Positions 27,098 through 36,549 of a stretch of DNA of 64,000 nucleotides are shown here, one piece after another; the first letter of the stretch is position 1; every line of letters begins with the position of its first letter. Source of the stretch: Croceicoccus sp. YJ47 (lineage in GTDB: Bacteria; Pseudomonadota; Alphaproteobacteria; Sphingomonadales; Sphingomonadaceae); contig NZ_CP067087.1 of NCBI RefSeq assembly GCF_016745095.1, positions 562,501 through 626,500 of the forward strand, given 5' to 3'. Below the pieces are notes generated by a model. That model was not told where the DNA came from. It saw nothing but the letters and a program-made list of their open reading frames with translations, and did no database searches. The position numbers and the translations under genes are program-made.

Positions 27098-28120
27098 GTG
27101 AGCGCCGCCGCGCGGCTCGGGCGGATCGGCGGCGCGGCGGTGCTGGCCCTGTGTGCTCTTGCAATGCTTGGAGCGCATGAAACGCGGCCGGTCGATGCCG
27201 GGCCGCTTGCGATTACCGCCGTCCCGGTCGCAGGCGCGGGCATGCAGATCGGTCCCTTCACGCCCGGCGGGGCATGGCGGCTCGACGGATCGCGACCCGA
27301 TTTTCACGGCCTTTCGGGGCTCGCCATCCTGCCCGACGGGCGTTTTCTCGCCGTGTCGGACCGCGGCTGGCGCGTGAGTTTTCCGAAACCGGGCGACGCG
27401 GGCGGCGTCACGATCAGTTCGGCGCGCGTCCCCTCTTTCGGGCCGCACGCCCTCAACGATCTCGAAGGCGTGGCGGTCGACCGGGATACCGGGGCATTCT
27501 GGATCACTTTCGAACATCTCAACGCGATCGCGCGATTCGCGGCGGGCGCGGAGGCGGGTGTGGCCGTGCAACCCGCGGCGATGGCATCGTGGCCGCGCAA
27601 CACCGGGCCGGAAACCATCGTGCGCCTGCGCGACGGTCGCTTCATCGTGATCGGCGAGGCCGTCAGCCCCGGTCGCTCACACAGTCATGTCGGCGTACTT
27701 TTCGATGGAGACCCGGTCGGCGATGGTGTTCGGCGCCCGGCAAAACAGCCCCCTGCCGAACAGGCGAGCGGGGCACAGGGGCGCATCTTTCACCTCGCCA
27801 TGCCGAACGGGTTTCGCCCGGTCGATGGCGCACAATTGCCCGACGGGCGCGTGCTGATCCTCGGGCGGAAGTTCAGCGTGCTGACCGGATTTTCGACCAG
27901 CATCGCCATCGCCGACCCGGCGCAGATTCGCTGGGGCGGGTTATGGCAGGCACGCGAAATGGCCCGCATCGACAGCGGGCCATTGGCGGATAATTACGAA
28001 GGTCTGGCCATAGAGCCGGCGCGCGACGGGGGCGTGCACATATGGCTGGTATCCGACGACAATCTCGCCAGCATAATCCAGCATCAATATCTGCTTCGCC
28101 TCGACTGGCCGGCGCCCTAG
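27098..28120 (+). CDS. Esterase-like phytase-domain protein, exported
   Basis: A 340-residue protein read from GTG at 27098 with an N-terminal hydrophobic signal (AAVLALCALAMLGAHE). The body fits the phytase-like beta-propeller family PF13449: GLSGLAILPDGRFLAVSDRG, NDLEGVAVDRDTGAFWITFE and DNYEGLAIEP, where acidic residues would bind calcium. The family includes esterase-like proteins with uncertain substrates, so phytase activity should not be assumed. It is four bases past the M23 gene, so probably co-transcribed. Confidence 0.85.
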   Translation: MSAAARLGRIGGAAVLALCALAMLGAHETRPVDAGPLAITAVPVAGAGMQIGPFTPGGAWRLDGSRPDFHGLSGLAILPDGRFLAVSDRGWRVSFPKPGDAGGVTISSARVPSFGPHALNDLEGVAVDRDTGAFWITFEHLNAIARFAAGAEAGVAVQPAAMASWPRNTGPETIVRLRDGRFIVIGEAVSPGRSHSHVGVLFDGDPVGDGVRRPAKQPPAEQASGAQGRIFHLAMPNGFRPVDGAQLPDGRVLILGRKFSVLTGFSTSIAIADPAQIRWGGLWQAREMARIDSGPLADNYEGLAIEPARDGGVHIWLVSDDNLASIIQHQYLLRLDWPAP

Positions 28121-28134
28121 GCGCCCGCGGCGGT

Positions 28135-28422
28135 TCAGGCCGCGGCGTTCGCCTTGGTCAGCTCGCGCTTCACCTTGAGCGCGCGGGGGCTGAGCTTGGT
28201 GTCCGAGGTCTTCAGCAGCCAGTTGTCCAGCCCGCCATTGTGCTCGACCGAACGCAGGCCGTTCGTCGAGACACGGAACTTGAAGCTCTTGTCCAGCTTC
28301 TCGCTCATCAGCGTGACACGCTGAAGATTGGGAAGGAACACGCGCTTGGTCTTGTTGTTGGCGTGGCTCACATTGTTGCCGATCAGTCGGCCCTTGCCGG
28401 TCAGTTCGCAGATGCGCGACAT
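28135..28422 (-). CDS. rpmB: 50S ribosomal protein L28
   Basis: A large-subunit ribosomal protein, 95 residues. The N-terminus [20 protein letters not shown] is the classic L28 signature, followed by [13 protein letters not shown]. The alphaproteobacterial C-terminal extension ([18 protein letters not shown]) is present. The Cys-x4 zinc pattern of some L28 forms is not retained as a full ribbon. It converges on the phytase-like gene and is divergent from tadA. Confidence 0.97.
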   Translation of the reverse strand: MSRICELTGKGRLIGNNVSHANNKTKRVFLPNLQRVTLMSEKLDKSFKFRVSTNGLRSVEHNGGLDNWLLKTSDTKLSPRALKVKRELTKANAAA

Positions 28423-28573
28423 GGTTTTAACTCGCTTGATAAAGGACGGTATAATTCGTCGGGAAAGCGCGGCGCATAGCGAGAGCCTGCCGAATCGTCA
28501 AGCAAACCACGCCGCGTCGCACCGATACCGCGTTTATTGCCCTGCCGCCGCGACTCGGGCAAGCCTTGCGCCG

Positions 28574-29059
28574 ATGAACGTGCCGCCCCCTCTGCCCGAC
28601 CGCGTGCGCTGGCCCCTGCCTGCACCGATGGCCGCCGCCCTGGAACAGGCGCGCATCGCCGCCGATGCCGGCGAGGTTCCGGTCGGTGCCGTCGTGGTCC
28701 GGCACGGCGCGATCGTAGCGGTCGCGCATAACGAACCGCGCGGCCACCACGACCCGACGGCCCATGCGGAAATGCTCGCGATTCGCCGTGCGGCGCACAT
28801 GCTCGGCACATCGCGGCTGATGGATTGCGATCTCTACGTCACGCTGGAGCCATGCGCGATGTGTGCCGGGGCCATCACCCACGCGCGGATCGCGCGGCTC
28901 TACTACGGCGCCGCCGATGAAAAGGGCGGCGCGGTGGAGCATGGCCCGCGCCTGTTCGACCGGGCGGAATGGCTCCACCGCCCCGAAATCTACGCCGGGA
29001 TCGGAGAGGCGGAGGCCGCCGCCCTGCTCCGCGCGTTCTTTGCCGAACGGCGGAAATAG
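28574..29059 (+). CDS. tadA: tRNA-specific adenosine deaminase
   Basis: Deaminates A34 to inosine in tRNA-Arg(ACG). Zinc ligands and catalytic glutamate are in PTAHAEMLAIRRA and TLEPCAMCAGAITHARI. The 161 residues start at the ATG at 28574; a later ATG at residue 19 would also retain the domain. It ends in TAG five bases before the convergent nadC stop. Confidence 0.95.
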   Translation: MNVPPPLPDRVRWPLPAPMAAALEQARIAADAGEVPVGAVVVRHGAIVAVAHNEPRGHHDPTAHAEMLAIRRAAHMLGTSRLMDCDLYVTLEPCAMCAGAITHARIARLYYGAADEKGGAVEHGPRLFDRAEWLHRPEIYAGIGEAEAAALLRAFFAERRK

Positions 29060-29063
29060 CGTC

Positions 29064-29915
29064 CTACGCCGGTTTGAAATCCAGCCCGATGTCGGCAGCC
29101 GGCGCGCTTTGCGTCAATCGTCCGACCGACACGTAATCGACCCCGCTCGCGGCGATTGCGCCAATGGTGTCGAGCGTGACGCCCCCCGATGCCTCCGCGG
29201 GCACGCGCCCGGCGATTATTCTTACCGCCTCGCGCAGCAGGTCCGGCCCCATATTGTCGAGCAGCAGATGCGTCGCCCCCGCGCCGATCGCCGGTTCGAT
29301 CTGGTCGATGCTGTCCACTTCGCAGATGATGCTGACCACGCCCGCCGCCTTGGCGCGCGCGACCGCCGGGCCGACACCGCCTGCGACCGCCACGTGATTA
29401 TCCTTGATCATCGCCGCATCCCAAAGACCCATGCGATGGTTCTGCGCGCCGCCCATACGGGTCGCGTATTTTTCGAGATGGCGCAGGCCCGGAATGGTCT
29501 TTCGCGTGTCGAGCAGCGTCGCGTGCCCCTCCATCGCGGCGACATAGCGCGCGGTCATCGTGGCAATCCCCGAAAGATGCTGCACCGTGTTCAACGCGCT
29601 GCGCTCCGCAGTCAGCAATGCGCGCGCATTGCCCGACACGCGCATCAGGTCGGTTCCGGGCGCAACCGCATCGCCATCGGCCACCAGCATCGCGATCTCG
29701 CACGACGGGTCCAATGCGCGAAAGAACGCAGCCGCGATGGGAAGCCCCGCCACCGTCACCGGATCGCGGCTGTCCATGACGCCGTCAAAGCGCGCGTCTG
29801 CGGGAATGACGCTCTCGCTCGTCACGTCATGGCCGCCGCCGGGCACTCCCTCGCCCATATCCTCGGCCAGCGTGTCGCGGACGAAGGCGTCGAGGTCGAA
29901 ATGCGGAATCTTCAT
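29064..29915 (-). CDS. nadC: Nicotinate-nucleotide pyrophosphorylase (carboxylating)
   Basis: Converts quinolinate and PRPP to nicotinate mononucleotide in NAD synthesis. The 283 residues carry DVTSESVIPAD, the LTAERSALNTVQHLSGIAT helix, DTRKTIPGLRHLEKYA and the KDNHVAVAGG loop, all conserved in the family. The ATG at 29913-29915 overlaps the stop of the upstream response regulator (ATGA), so it is read as the last gene of a four-gene operon. Confidence 0.95.
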   Translation of the reverse strand: MKIPHFDLDAFVRDTLAEDMGEGVPGGGHDVTSESVIPADARFDGVMDSRDPVTVAGLPIAAAFFRALDPSCEIAMLVADGDAVAPGTDLMRVSGNARALLTAERSALNTVQHLSGIATMTARYVAAMEGHATLLDTRKTIPGLRHLEKYATRMGGAQNHRMGLWDAAMIKDNHVAVAGGVGPAVARAKAAGVVSIICEVDSIDQIEPAIGAGATHLLLDNMGPDLLREAVRIIAGRVPAEASGGVTLDTIGAIAASGVDYVSVGRLTQSAPAADIGLDFKPA

Positions 29916-30721
29916 CAGTGCACGAACCTTGCCACGACATCGCGATAGCTGCGCGACACCTTCACCTCCGCGCCCGAACCCAGCACGAGGAAACATTCGC
30001 CATTGGTGTGCGGCTTCACCTGCCGCACCTGGTTCAGGTTGACGATGGTGGAGCGGTGCACGCGCTGAAAATCGCGGGGGTCGAGCCGGCGCTCCAGATC
30101 CTTCATCGTTTCGCGCAGGATCAACGAATTGTCGCCGGTATAGATGCACATGTAATCGCCCGCGGCCTCGATATGTTCGATGGTGCCGACATCGACGCGG
30201 AAAATCTGGCCGCGATCCTTCACGTTGAGCATTTTTTCGAATCGGCCCCCGGACGATGCGGTGCCGGCGTCGTCCTCCTCGTTCGGGTCGACCGCGTCGG
30301 GCGCCACCTCGGCGAGAACGTTCTTCAGCTTCTCGACCTCTTCCAGCCCGCGCTTTTCCGAAATGCGCGTGCGGGCCCGCTCGATCGCGTCGGCGAGCCG
30401 GTCCTCGTCCACCGGCTTCATCAGGTAATCGACGGCATTGGCCTCGAACGCGCGGACGGCATGTTCGGAAAACGCGGTGACGAAGATGAACAGCGGCGGC
30501 TCGATCTCCATCACGCCCTTCACCACCGAAAACCCGTCGAAACCGGGCATCTGAATGTCGAGGAAGACGAGGTCGGGCTTTTCCGTCTTGATCGCGCGGA
30601 TCGCCTCGCGCCCGTTGGCGCAGGTTTCGATCACCTCGATATCGGGATGCTGCTGCAGGCGGAGTTGCAGGCCCTGGATGGCCAGTTTTTCGTCATCGAC
30701 GAGGATCGTGCGAATTGTCAT
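29915..30721 (-). CDS. LytTR-type response regulator
   Basis: A two-domain regulator of 268 residues. The receiver domain has the acidic pair VDDEK, the phosphoacceptor Asp in LVFLDIQMPGFDG and the switch lysine in LMKPVD. A linker of about 40 charged residues leads to a LytTR DNA-binding domain (FRVDVGTIEHIEAAGDYMCI, then FQRVHRSTIVNLNQVRQV). It is 54 bases downstream of its likely partner kinase. The regulon is not evident; the operon context with a peptidase and NadC gives no clear hint. Confidence 0.93.
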   Translation of the reverse strand: MTIRTILVDDEKLAIQGLQLRLQQHPDIEVIETCANGREAIRAIKTEKPDLVFLDIQMPGFDGFSVVKGVMEIEPPLFIFVTAFSEHAVRAFEANAVDYLMKPVDEDRLADAIERARTRISEKRGLEEVEKLKNVLAEVAPDAVDPNEEDDAGTASSGGRFEKMLNVKDRGQIFRVDVGTIEHIEAAGDYMCIYTGDNSLILRETMKDLERRLDPRDFQRVHRSTIVNLNQVRQVKPHTNGECFLVLGSGAEVKVSRSYRDVVARFVH

Positions 30722-30775
30722 CGGATTTCCTGATAAAGACATGTGCCCAACAAACGGGCGCATGGCGATGTGGTT

Positions 30776-32038
30776 TCACGCATCGTTGCGTTCCGACGCC
30801 GTCGGGGCGGCTGCCGGACGCGCGTTGGGGGGTGCGGGACGGATCGCCGGCCCCGCCGGATCATAGGGAACGTCGATCACCACGGCAAAGCCATCCTGCG
30901 GGCGGGAACGGATTTCGAAACGCTGCTCCTCGCCATAGGCCTGAACCAGACGCTGCCGGATATTGGCGAGGCCGACGCCGGTCGATTGCGCCTCGTTGCC
31001 ATGGGCGACGCCGATGACATCCTCCGGGTCCACGTCCTGCGGCAGGCCGGGCCCCGTATCGGCGACGGTAATCCGCAGCATCGCGCCCATGCGTTCGGCC
31101 GACACGGTAATTTCCGCGCCGGTTTCCTGCGGCGAAACGGCATATTTGATCGCATTTTCGACCAGCGGCTGAAGCAGCAGCGAGGGCATCAGCGCGTCGC
31201 GCACGTCGCCCGCGATGTCGAACCGGGTGCGCAGCCGCTCCTCGAACCGCATGCGCTCGATGTCGAGATACAGCTTCAATGTCTCGATCTCCTGCGCGAC
31301 GGTCACGCGCCCGGTCGGCGGGTTGACGAGCGTATAGCGCAGAAAGCTCGACAGCCGCGAGAGCATCGCATTGGCGGGCTCCGTCTGTTTCAGAAGCACC
31401 AGCGTCGAGATCGAATTGAGCGTGTTGAACAGGAAATGGGGATTGAGCTGATAACGCAGCATGGCAAGCTGCGCGCTCGTCGCCTGATTTTCGAGGCGGA
31501 GCAGACGGTCGTTCTGCTCCTCGACCTGAAGATAGAAATTGATCGCATAATACAGCGCCGACCACGCACCCAGCAGCGTCATGTCGAGATAGAACACGCC
31601 GAGGAACAATTGTGCGAACGGCGTTTCCCCGGCGGGCCGGTAGAGCGATATGACCCAGCTGTCGATGAAGGCATAGAGGCCGACCGCGAAGGCCAGCACG
31701 ATCCCCGTCGCGCCCCATGTCACGATGGCACGCCGCCCCATCAGCACGCGATAGATGACCGAGAGAATGAGGCTCAGCGAAAAGCCGGTGATCGACCCGA
31801 TGACCACGATGACGAGGAAGGAGAGCGGGCGTTCATTGGCGAGGCTCGTCACCCCGCGCAGCAGCATCGCCCCGCCCCAGCCCGCCGCCTGCAGCCGCCA
31901 GAACGCCTGATTCTTGTCCTGAAAGAACGGCGCCTGGGCAAAGGGCAGCATGGTCATGGGGCTATGCCGGTTCATAACCCCGCCATAGCGCGCCGAGGCC
32001 CCTCGCGACACAGGCGCGGGAGCCTGTCGCACGCTCAT
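30776..32038 (-). CDS. LytS/YehU-type sensor histidine kinase
   Basis: A membrane kinase with four to five hydrophobic helices in residues about 60-190, then a His_kinase domain with the phosphoacceptor His in YQLNPHFLFNTLNSISTL and an ATPase domain with VENAIKYAVSP and GVGLANIRQRL. This is the partner type for LytTR regulators. I choose the ATG at 32036-32038, which overlaps the stop of the upstream gene (ATGA) and gives 420 residues. An ATG at 31975 would shorten it by 21 residues without losing a domain. No extracytoplasmic sensor domain is seen, so the signal is unknown. Confidence 0.9.
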   Translation of the reverse strand: MSVRQAPAPVSRGASARYGGVMNRHSPMTMLPFAQAPFFQDKNQAFWRLQAAGWGGAMLLRGVTSLANERPLSFLVIVVIGSITGFSLSLILSVIYRVLMGRRAIVTWGATGIVLAFAVGLYAFIDSWVISLYRPAGETPFAQLFLGVFYLDMTLLGAWSALYYAINFYLQVEEQNDRLLRLENQATSAQLAMLRYQLNPHFLFNTLNSISTLVLLKQTEPANAMLSRLSSFLRYTLVNPPTGRVTVAQEIETLKLYLDIERMRFEERLRTRFDIAGDVRDALMPSLLLQPLVENAIKYAVSPQETGAEITVSAERMGAMLRITVADTGPGLPQDVDPEDVIGVAHGNEAQSTGVGLANIRQRLVQAYGEEQRFEIRSRPQDGFAVVIDVPYDPAGPAIRPAPPNARPAAAPTASERNDA

Positions 32039-33042
32039 CGTCGCGGTTTCGCCTCGTCCCGGCTCATTGGGAAGCGTGACGACCAGTCGAACCACATGCG
32101 GCCATCGTTGTTTTCATCACGGATGCGGTCGATGATGGCAATTTCCTCTTCCATGACATCGATGCGTTCGTCCCATGCGTCATGCGTCGGATCGAATATT
32201 CCGACATCCCGCAACCGCAGATATTCCCGCATCAGTTCCGGGCCGATCTGCACGTCGTAACCCGCATTGGCAAGCAGCCATATCGTCAGCCGATCAGCCT
32301 CACGCTCGCTATGGCGCACGCGGCCGTTGGTTCGTCTGCCCTTGAGTTCTTGCGGATGGCGCAGGATCACATGCGCGAATTCATGCGCGACGATCGCGGG
32401 GAAATAATCCTTATCGCCATGTTTGTTCGCCAGCGCATCCCCGATCAGCACGCGGCGACCATCGCTTCGCGCGGTGCCGCTATTGGTGAGAATCTCGAAC
32501 CGGTAAGCGCAAACCGGCTCCGCCGCGATTGTTACCCGGCGCAGCGTGCCCTGGGGATCGAGGCCGGCAATGCGGACGATGCCACGCCGCGACAACAGCG
32601 TGTCGACATGATCGTGCAGGTCGCGCATCCGGCGAAAGTCGCCGGGCTGGCTTTCCGCGATATCGGACACGGGCCGTGCCCCGATCGCAACGACTTCACG
32701 AATTCTGGCGGCGCCCGCCCGGTCGCCCGGACCGCCAGACGCCAGCCCGCCAATGCCGAAATCACCGGAAAGGCCGAGCGACGCGCGTGCCGCCCTGGCG
32801 TTACCGAAGCTTTGCGCATCGACCATCTGCATGCCCACAGACGGGCGGCGTTGGTGACAGAACGGGGCGTTTCCCCGTGCCAGTCGCCACCCCACGGTCA
32901 GCAGCTTCGCATCGAGATCGAGCAAGCCGCGATAGGCGTTATCTTCCTGGTTGCCCAAGCCGTGTGCGGCGGATGGAAGCGCCAATGCCGCACCGGCAAT
33001 AGCGACCGCGAAGAACAAAGAAAAAGCCGAGTAAAATCGCAT
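32035..33042 (-). CDS. Secreted zinc-peptidase-like protein (HExxH)
   Basis: A 335-residue protein with a signal peptide (FFAVAIAGAALALPSAAHG) and a metallopeptidase motif VAHEFAHVILRH near residue 220, followed by SEREADRLTIWLL, which supplies a third ligand Glu and the AD pair of M48-like enzymes. It therefore probably works in the periplasm. The remaining sequence does not match a well-known peptidase closely. The frame opens three bases upstream at GTG, but ATG at 33040-33042 is preferred. It is first in an operon with the kinase, regulator and nadC. Confidence 0.82.
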   Translation of the reverse strand: MRFYSAFSLFFAVAIAGAALALPSAAHGLGNQEDNAYRGLLDLDAKLLTVGWRLARGNAPFCHQRRPSVGMQMVDAQSFGNARAARASLGLSGDFGIGGLASGGPGDRAGAARIREVVAIGARPVSDIAESQPGDFRRMRDLHDHVDTLLSRRGIVRIAGLDPQGTLRRVTIAAEPVCAYRFEILTNSGTARSDGRRVLIGDALANKHGDKDYFPAIVAHEFAHVILRHPQELKGRRTNGRVRHSEREADRLTIWLLANAGYDVQIGPELMREYLRLRDVGIFDPTHDAWDERIDVMEEEIAIIDRIRDENNDGRMWFDWSSRFPMSRDEAKPRR

Positions 33043-33063
33043 CACCCCGCCATGTTGGATGCT

Positions 33064-33858
33064 TTATCTTTCAATATGGTTAAGCGCCTCGCGCAGCGCG
33101 TCTGCCCCCACTGCCCCGCGCAAAAGCGAGTCCCCCGCGACCCAGGCCGGTGTTCCGTCGACCTGCAATTGGGCGGCGATCTGGCGATTGGTTTCCACCT
33201 CCCGCGCGATGTCGGCGCCATCGGCATCGGCACGGGCCTTTGCCATGTTCAGCCCGGCGCGCGCCGCGGCGGCGGCGATGCTCTGCGCATCCGGCCTACC
33301 GCCTTCGTACATCGCGTCGTGGAACGCGGCATAGCGGCCCTGCTTCGCGGCGGCGAGCGCCATGCGCGCGGCATCCTCGCTCGCCTGCGAAAGGATCGGC
33401 AATTCGCGCACCACGACCCGCAGGTCGTCGTCCTTCGCGATGAGCGCCTTCACGTCCGCCACCGATTGCCGGCAATAACCACAGGCATAATCGGTAAAGG
33501 CGACAAGCGTGCGGCTCCCGTCCGGATTGCCGAGCACCGCGCCGGGGAACGGCTCGGTCAGCGTATCGCCGATGCGGGAGATTTCCTCGCCCGCCTGCTT
33601 CATGCGGAGGCGTTCGATCGCCTCGGGCAGGATTTCGGGATGTTCGAGGATATAATTGCGGACCAGCGCCTCGATCGCGGCGCGCTCACCCTCGTCGAAT
33701 TCGTCGGCGGCGATGTCGCTGGCGCTGTCGGACTGCGCCTCGGCGGGGCCGGTCCTGTAGAGGACGGCGGCACCGAACGCGATGACGAGGATGACCGCGA
33801 ACGCCGCGACGAGACGCCGGGCAATGCGGTGGGAGCGGGATCGATCTGCGGCCTTCAT
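33064..33858 (-). CDS. DsbA-like thiol:disulfide oxidoreductase
   Basis: A 264-residue protein with an N-terminal membrane anchor (VAAFAVILVIAFGAAVLY) and a thioredoxin fold facing the periplasm. The active site is DYACGYCRQS, and the cis-proline loop is VDGTPAWV. The N-terminal helical segment (ILEHPEILPEAIERL) matches the ScsC/DsbA-like group, where it can form an oligomerisation stalk. It would oxidise or isomerise disulfides. Start chosen at the ATG at 33856-33858; the frame opens at a TTG nine bases earlier. It follows the M48 gene by 11 bases. Confidence 0.88.
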   Translation of the reverse strand: MKAADRSRSHRIARRLVAAFAVILVIAFGAAVLYRTGPAEAQSDSASDIAADEFDEGERAAIEALVRNYILEHPEILPEAIERLRMKQAGEEISRIGDTLTEPFPGAVLGNPDGSRTLVAFTDYACGYCRQSVADVKALIAKDDDLRVVVRELPILSQASEDAARMALAAAKQGRYAAFHDAMYEGGRPDAQSIAAAAARAGLNMAKARADADGADIAREVETNRQIAAQLQVDGTPAWVAGDSLLRGAVGADALREALNHIER

Positions 33859-33869
33859 GGATTGCAAGG

Positions 33870-35261
33870 CTAGTCGCGTTTGCGCTTTCGTTCAATCGCA
33901 TCGCGCGCCTGCAACGCAATATCCTGTGCGCGGAGCCAGTCCGGCGTGCCGGTCGGCAATGCGGCTTCGGCGGCCTGCGCATTCTGCAGCGCGGACATGG
34001 GATCGCCGGTCATCATCTTGGTTTCCGCGCTGGCAAGCCGCGCGCGCGGTAGATCGCCGCGTTCGGCATAGATCCGTCCCAGCTGATACCACGCCTGCGG
34101 ATTCAGCCTGTCGACCGCGACCGCCGCGCGCAGGACGCGCTCCGCCTCCGCGTGATGCGCGGCATCCTCGGTGGCGAGCAGCGCATGACCGAACAGCGTG
34201 GCGATCAAAGGCTGATTCCCGGTAAGCGACACCGCCCGGCGCAGCGGATCGAGCGCGGCCTCCGCCTGCCCCGCCTCCAGCAATATTTGCCCCTTCAGTT
34301 CGAGGAAATAGGGATCGTCCGGCGCATCTGACAGCAACGCATCGGCTTCCGCCACGGACTTGTCGAACAGGGCCTGCCGGTGCCGGCTATACGCGCGGGC
34401 ATAGCGGGCGGGCACCGTGTCCACATATTCGGGATAGGCGATGAGCACCTGTTCCGGCGGGGCGAGATAGCCGTAAAGCTTCGCCTTCATCCGCTGAAAC
34501 CGGCGCTCGATGTCGGGATCGGCGGGATTGTCCCACGCATCGTCCCGTTCATAGACCGTGCGCAGCGTTTCGATACGATCGCGCGAGAGCGGGTGCGTGC
34601 GATAGAACGTGTCGCTGGAATCGGCATAATAGCCGGAGCGATGTTCCAGGTTCTGCAACTTGCGGAAGAAATCGAGGCTCCCGCGCCCGGACAGCTCCGC
34701 ACCGGCCAGATATTTCGCGCCGGCAAGATCGGCGGCCTATTCCTGCCCGCGGGTAAAGGCGAGGAACTTGCCCATCGCGGCCTGCTGTCCTGCGGCGATG
34801 ACGCCCATCGCCGCCTCGCCGCCGCCGGCCGCAGCCGCCGCCACGCCGAGGATCAGCGACAGGATCGAGATATTGCCCGCCGCCTTCGCCCCGTCGCCGA
34901 AACCGATGACGTGGCCGCCGGTGATGTGGCCAAGCTCGTGCGCGATCACGCCCTGCACCTCGAGCGCGTTGTCCGCCTCCGCAATAAGGCCCGAATGGAT
35001 ATAGACCGCCTGCCCGCCCGCGACGAAGGCATTGACCGACCCGTCGTTGATGAGCACGAGATCGACGTTCCCCGGCTCCAGCCCCGCCGCGCGGATCAAC
35101 GGCGCGGCCATCTCGTCGAGCAGCGCCTCCGTCTCCGCATCGCGCAGGATCGACTGCGCCGCCGCCGGACGCACCGACAGCAGCACCACCGCAAGGATGC
35201 AGAGCGTTCGCGCAAGAAGGGACCGCAGGGCGGAAACGGGCATGATCGGTCGGGCTCGCAT
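33870..35261 (-). pseudogene. M48 metallopeptidase with TPR repeats (BepA-like), split by an in-frame TAG
   Basis: One continuous frame except for a TAG at 34737-34739 (codon 175). The first part has a signal peptide (MRARPIMPVSALRSLLARTL onward), the zinc motif AHELGHITGGH (residues 107-117) and ends FTRGQE. Beyond the stop the same frame resumes with AADLAGAKYLAGAELSGRGS and a C-terminal TPR region (LNPQAWYQLGRIYAERGD). In intact M48 enzymes the third zinc ligand is the Glu in an ExxAD motif; the TAG sits inside it (E-stop-A-A-D). The ATG at 35241-35243 is an alternative start. The intact gene would be an envelope chaperone-protease. Whether the TAG is a true mutation or an error is open; a CAG codon would fit. 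Confidence 0.85.
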
Positions 35262-35438
35262 GAAGGCCGGTGGTGTGCCCGCCGGTGTGAACGGGCAATG
35301 AAGCCGCAGGATAGGGCCAGCGCGTGACGAGGACAAGCCACGCAGCGCCCGCGCCGCAGCCGTCATGCCGGCAGCATCCGCGATTCTCGCCCTTCTACCG
35401 CCCGAAAGTCCGGCCGGGCGCGCCGATCTTCGGGCGCG

Positions 35439-36542
35439 TCAGATGGCTGCGCTCTTCTTGTCATTCCGTTCGGCGGCGGCCACGATCCGCTCCGCCTCCC
35501 CATCGTGGGCGAGGCCGATCTCCTCCAGAAACGCCTGCCCCCCGTCATAGGCGGAACCGGTCCACAGCGGCACGCCCGCATCGGCAATGCGTTTCTTCGC
35601 CGCCTGCTCCTCGGGCGAATGGGTGTCGCCGGCCATGCGGATGAAGATCGCGGCGACGCGGCCCGGATTATGCGCCGCCACATGGCTGAACGCGACGAGG
35701 TCGCCCTGCGTATCGTCGCCGATCATCAGGACCCGCTTTTCGGGATAGAACGCGAGAATGCGGTCGATGGCGTCGACCTTGTGCGTACCGTGGCTCGACG
35801 AGCCGAGCGTCGCGCGGTTGAAGCCCCAGTCGCGCAAATGGATCGGACCGACCGGCAGGCCGCGCGTCTTCATGAAGGTCACGAGATAGGAAAACAGGTT
35901 CCACGGGCTGGACGACACGTAGAAGAACGGATGCCGCGTCGCGCGCAATTCCGCACCCGCCTCACCCGTATGCGCGCCGTCCTCGCCCCCGCCCGCCAGC
36001 GCGCCATAGAACGTATCGACGCCCGGAACCGCGGTCCTTTCAGCCGGCATTTGCGCCAGAAGCCTGTTCCAGTTGCGCAGGACCGAGCGCAGGCCGCCGG
36101 TCACGCCGGTTTCGATGATGGTGTCGTCGATGTCGGATATGATCGCCCGGTCGGTGTCGGTGCCGGGCGCGAGCACGAAGCCGTCGGCCCGTTGCGGACC
36201 CTCCCGCGTGGCCCAGTGGAATTCGACCGTTTCCCACCGTGTCGTCGGCGGCATCGGCCAATTGTCGAGCGCGATATCGAAGGCCACGAAACCCTCGTCA
36301 TTCGTCACGCCCTCATACCGGGCGGTGATGCCGTCGGGGGAACGCACCAGGAGCGTCACCGGCAGGCGCGGCTCCTCCCGCGATGCGAAATGGTCGAGCA
36401 GGGCACGGATCTTGCGCCATTTGGCGGAATGGTCCCACCGCGGTTCGCGATTGCGCAAGGCGCGCGCCTCGATCCTCAGCCCGTGGGTGTTGCGATAACC
36501 GAAATAGGGAACGAGGCGTGGTTCTCTTTCAAACAGCGTCAT
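35439..36542 (-). CDS. APP1-type phosphatidate phosphatase (DUF2183)
   Basis: A 367-residue protein with the HAD-like catalytic motif ISDIDDTIIETGVTGG, followed by FFYVSSSPWNLFSYL and MIGDDTQGDLVAFSHV, matching DUF2183/APP1. Yeast App1 dephosphorylates phosphatidic acid; bacterial homologues have no agreed substrate. No signal peptide is seen. I start it at the ATG at 36540-36542, which gives MTLFEREPRLVPYFGYRNTH; the longer frame upstream is a shadow of the PAS gene. It follows that gene by seven bases. Confidence 0.88.
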   Translation of the reverse strand: MTLFEREPRLVPYFGYRNTHGLRIEARALRNREPRWDHSAKWRKIRALLDHFASREEPRLPVTLLVRSPDGITARYEGVTNDEGFVAFDIALDNWPMPPTTRWETVEFHWATREGPQRADGFVLAPGTDTDRAIISDIDDTIIETGVTGGLRSVLRNWNRLLAQMPAERTAVPGVDTFYGALAGGGEDGAHTGEAGAELRATRHPFFYVSSSPWNLFSYLVTFMKTRGLPVGPIHLRDWGFNRATLGSSSHGTHKVDAIDRILAFYPEKRVLMIGDDTQGDLVAFSHVAAHNPGRVAAIFIRMAGDTHSPEEQAAKKRIADAGVPLWTGSAYDGGQAFLEEIGLAHDGEAERIVAAAERNDKKSAAI

Positions 36543-36549
36543 GGGGTCA

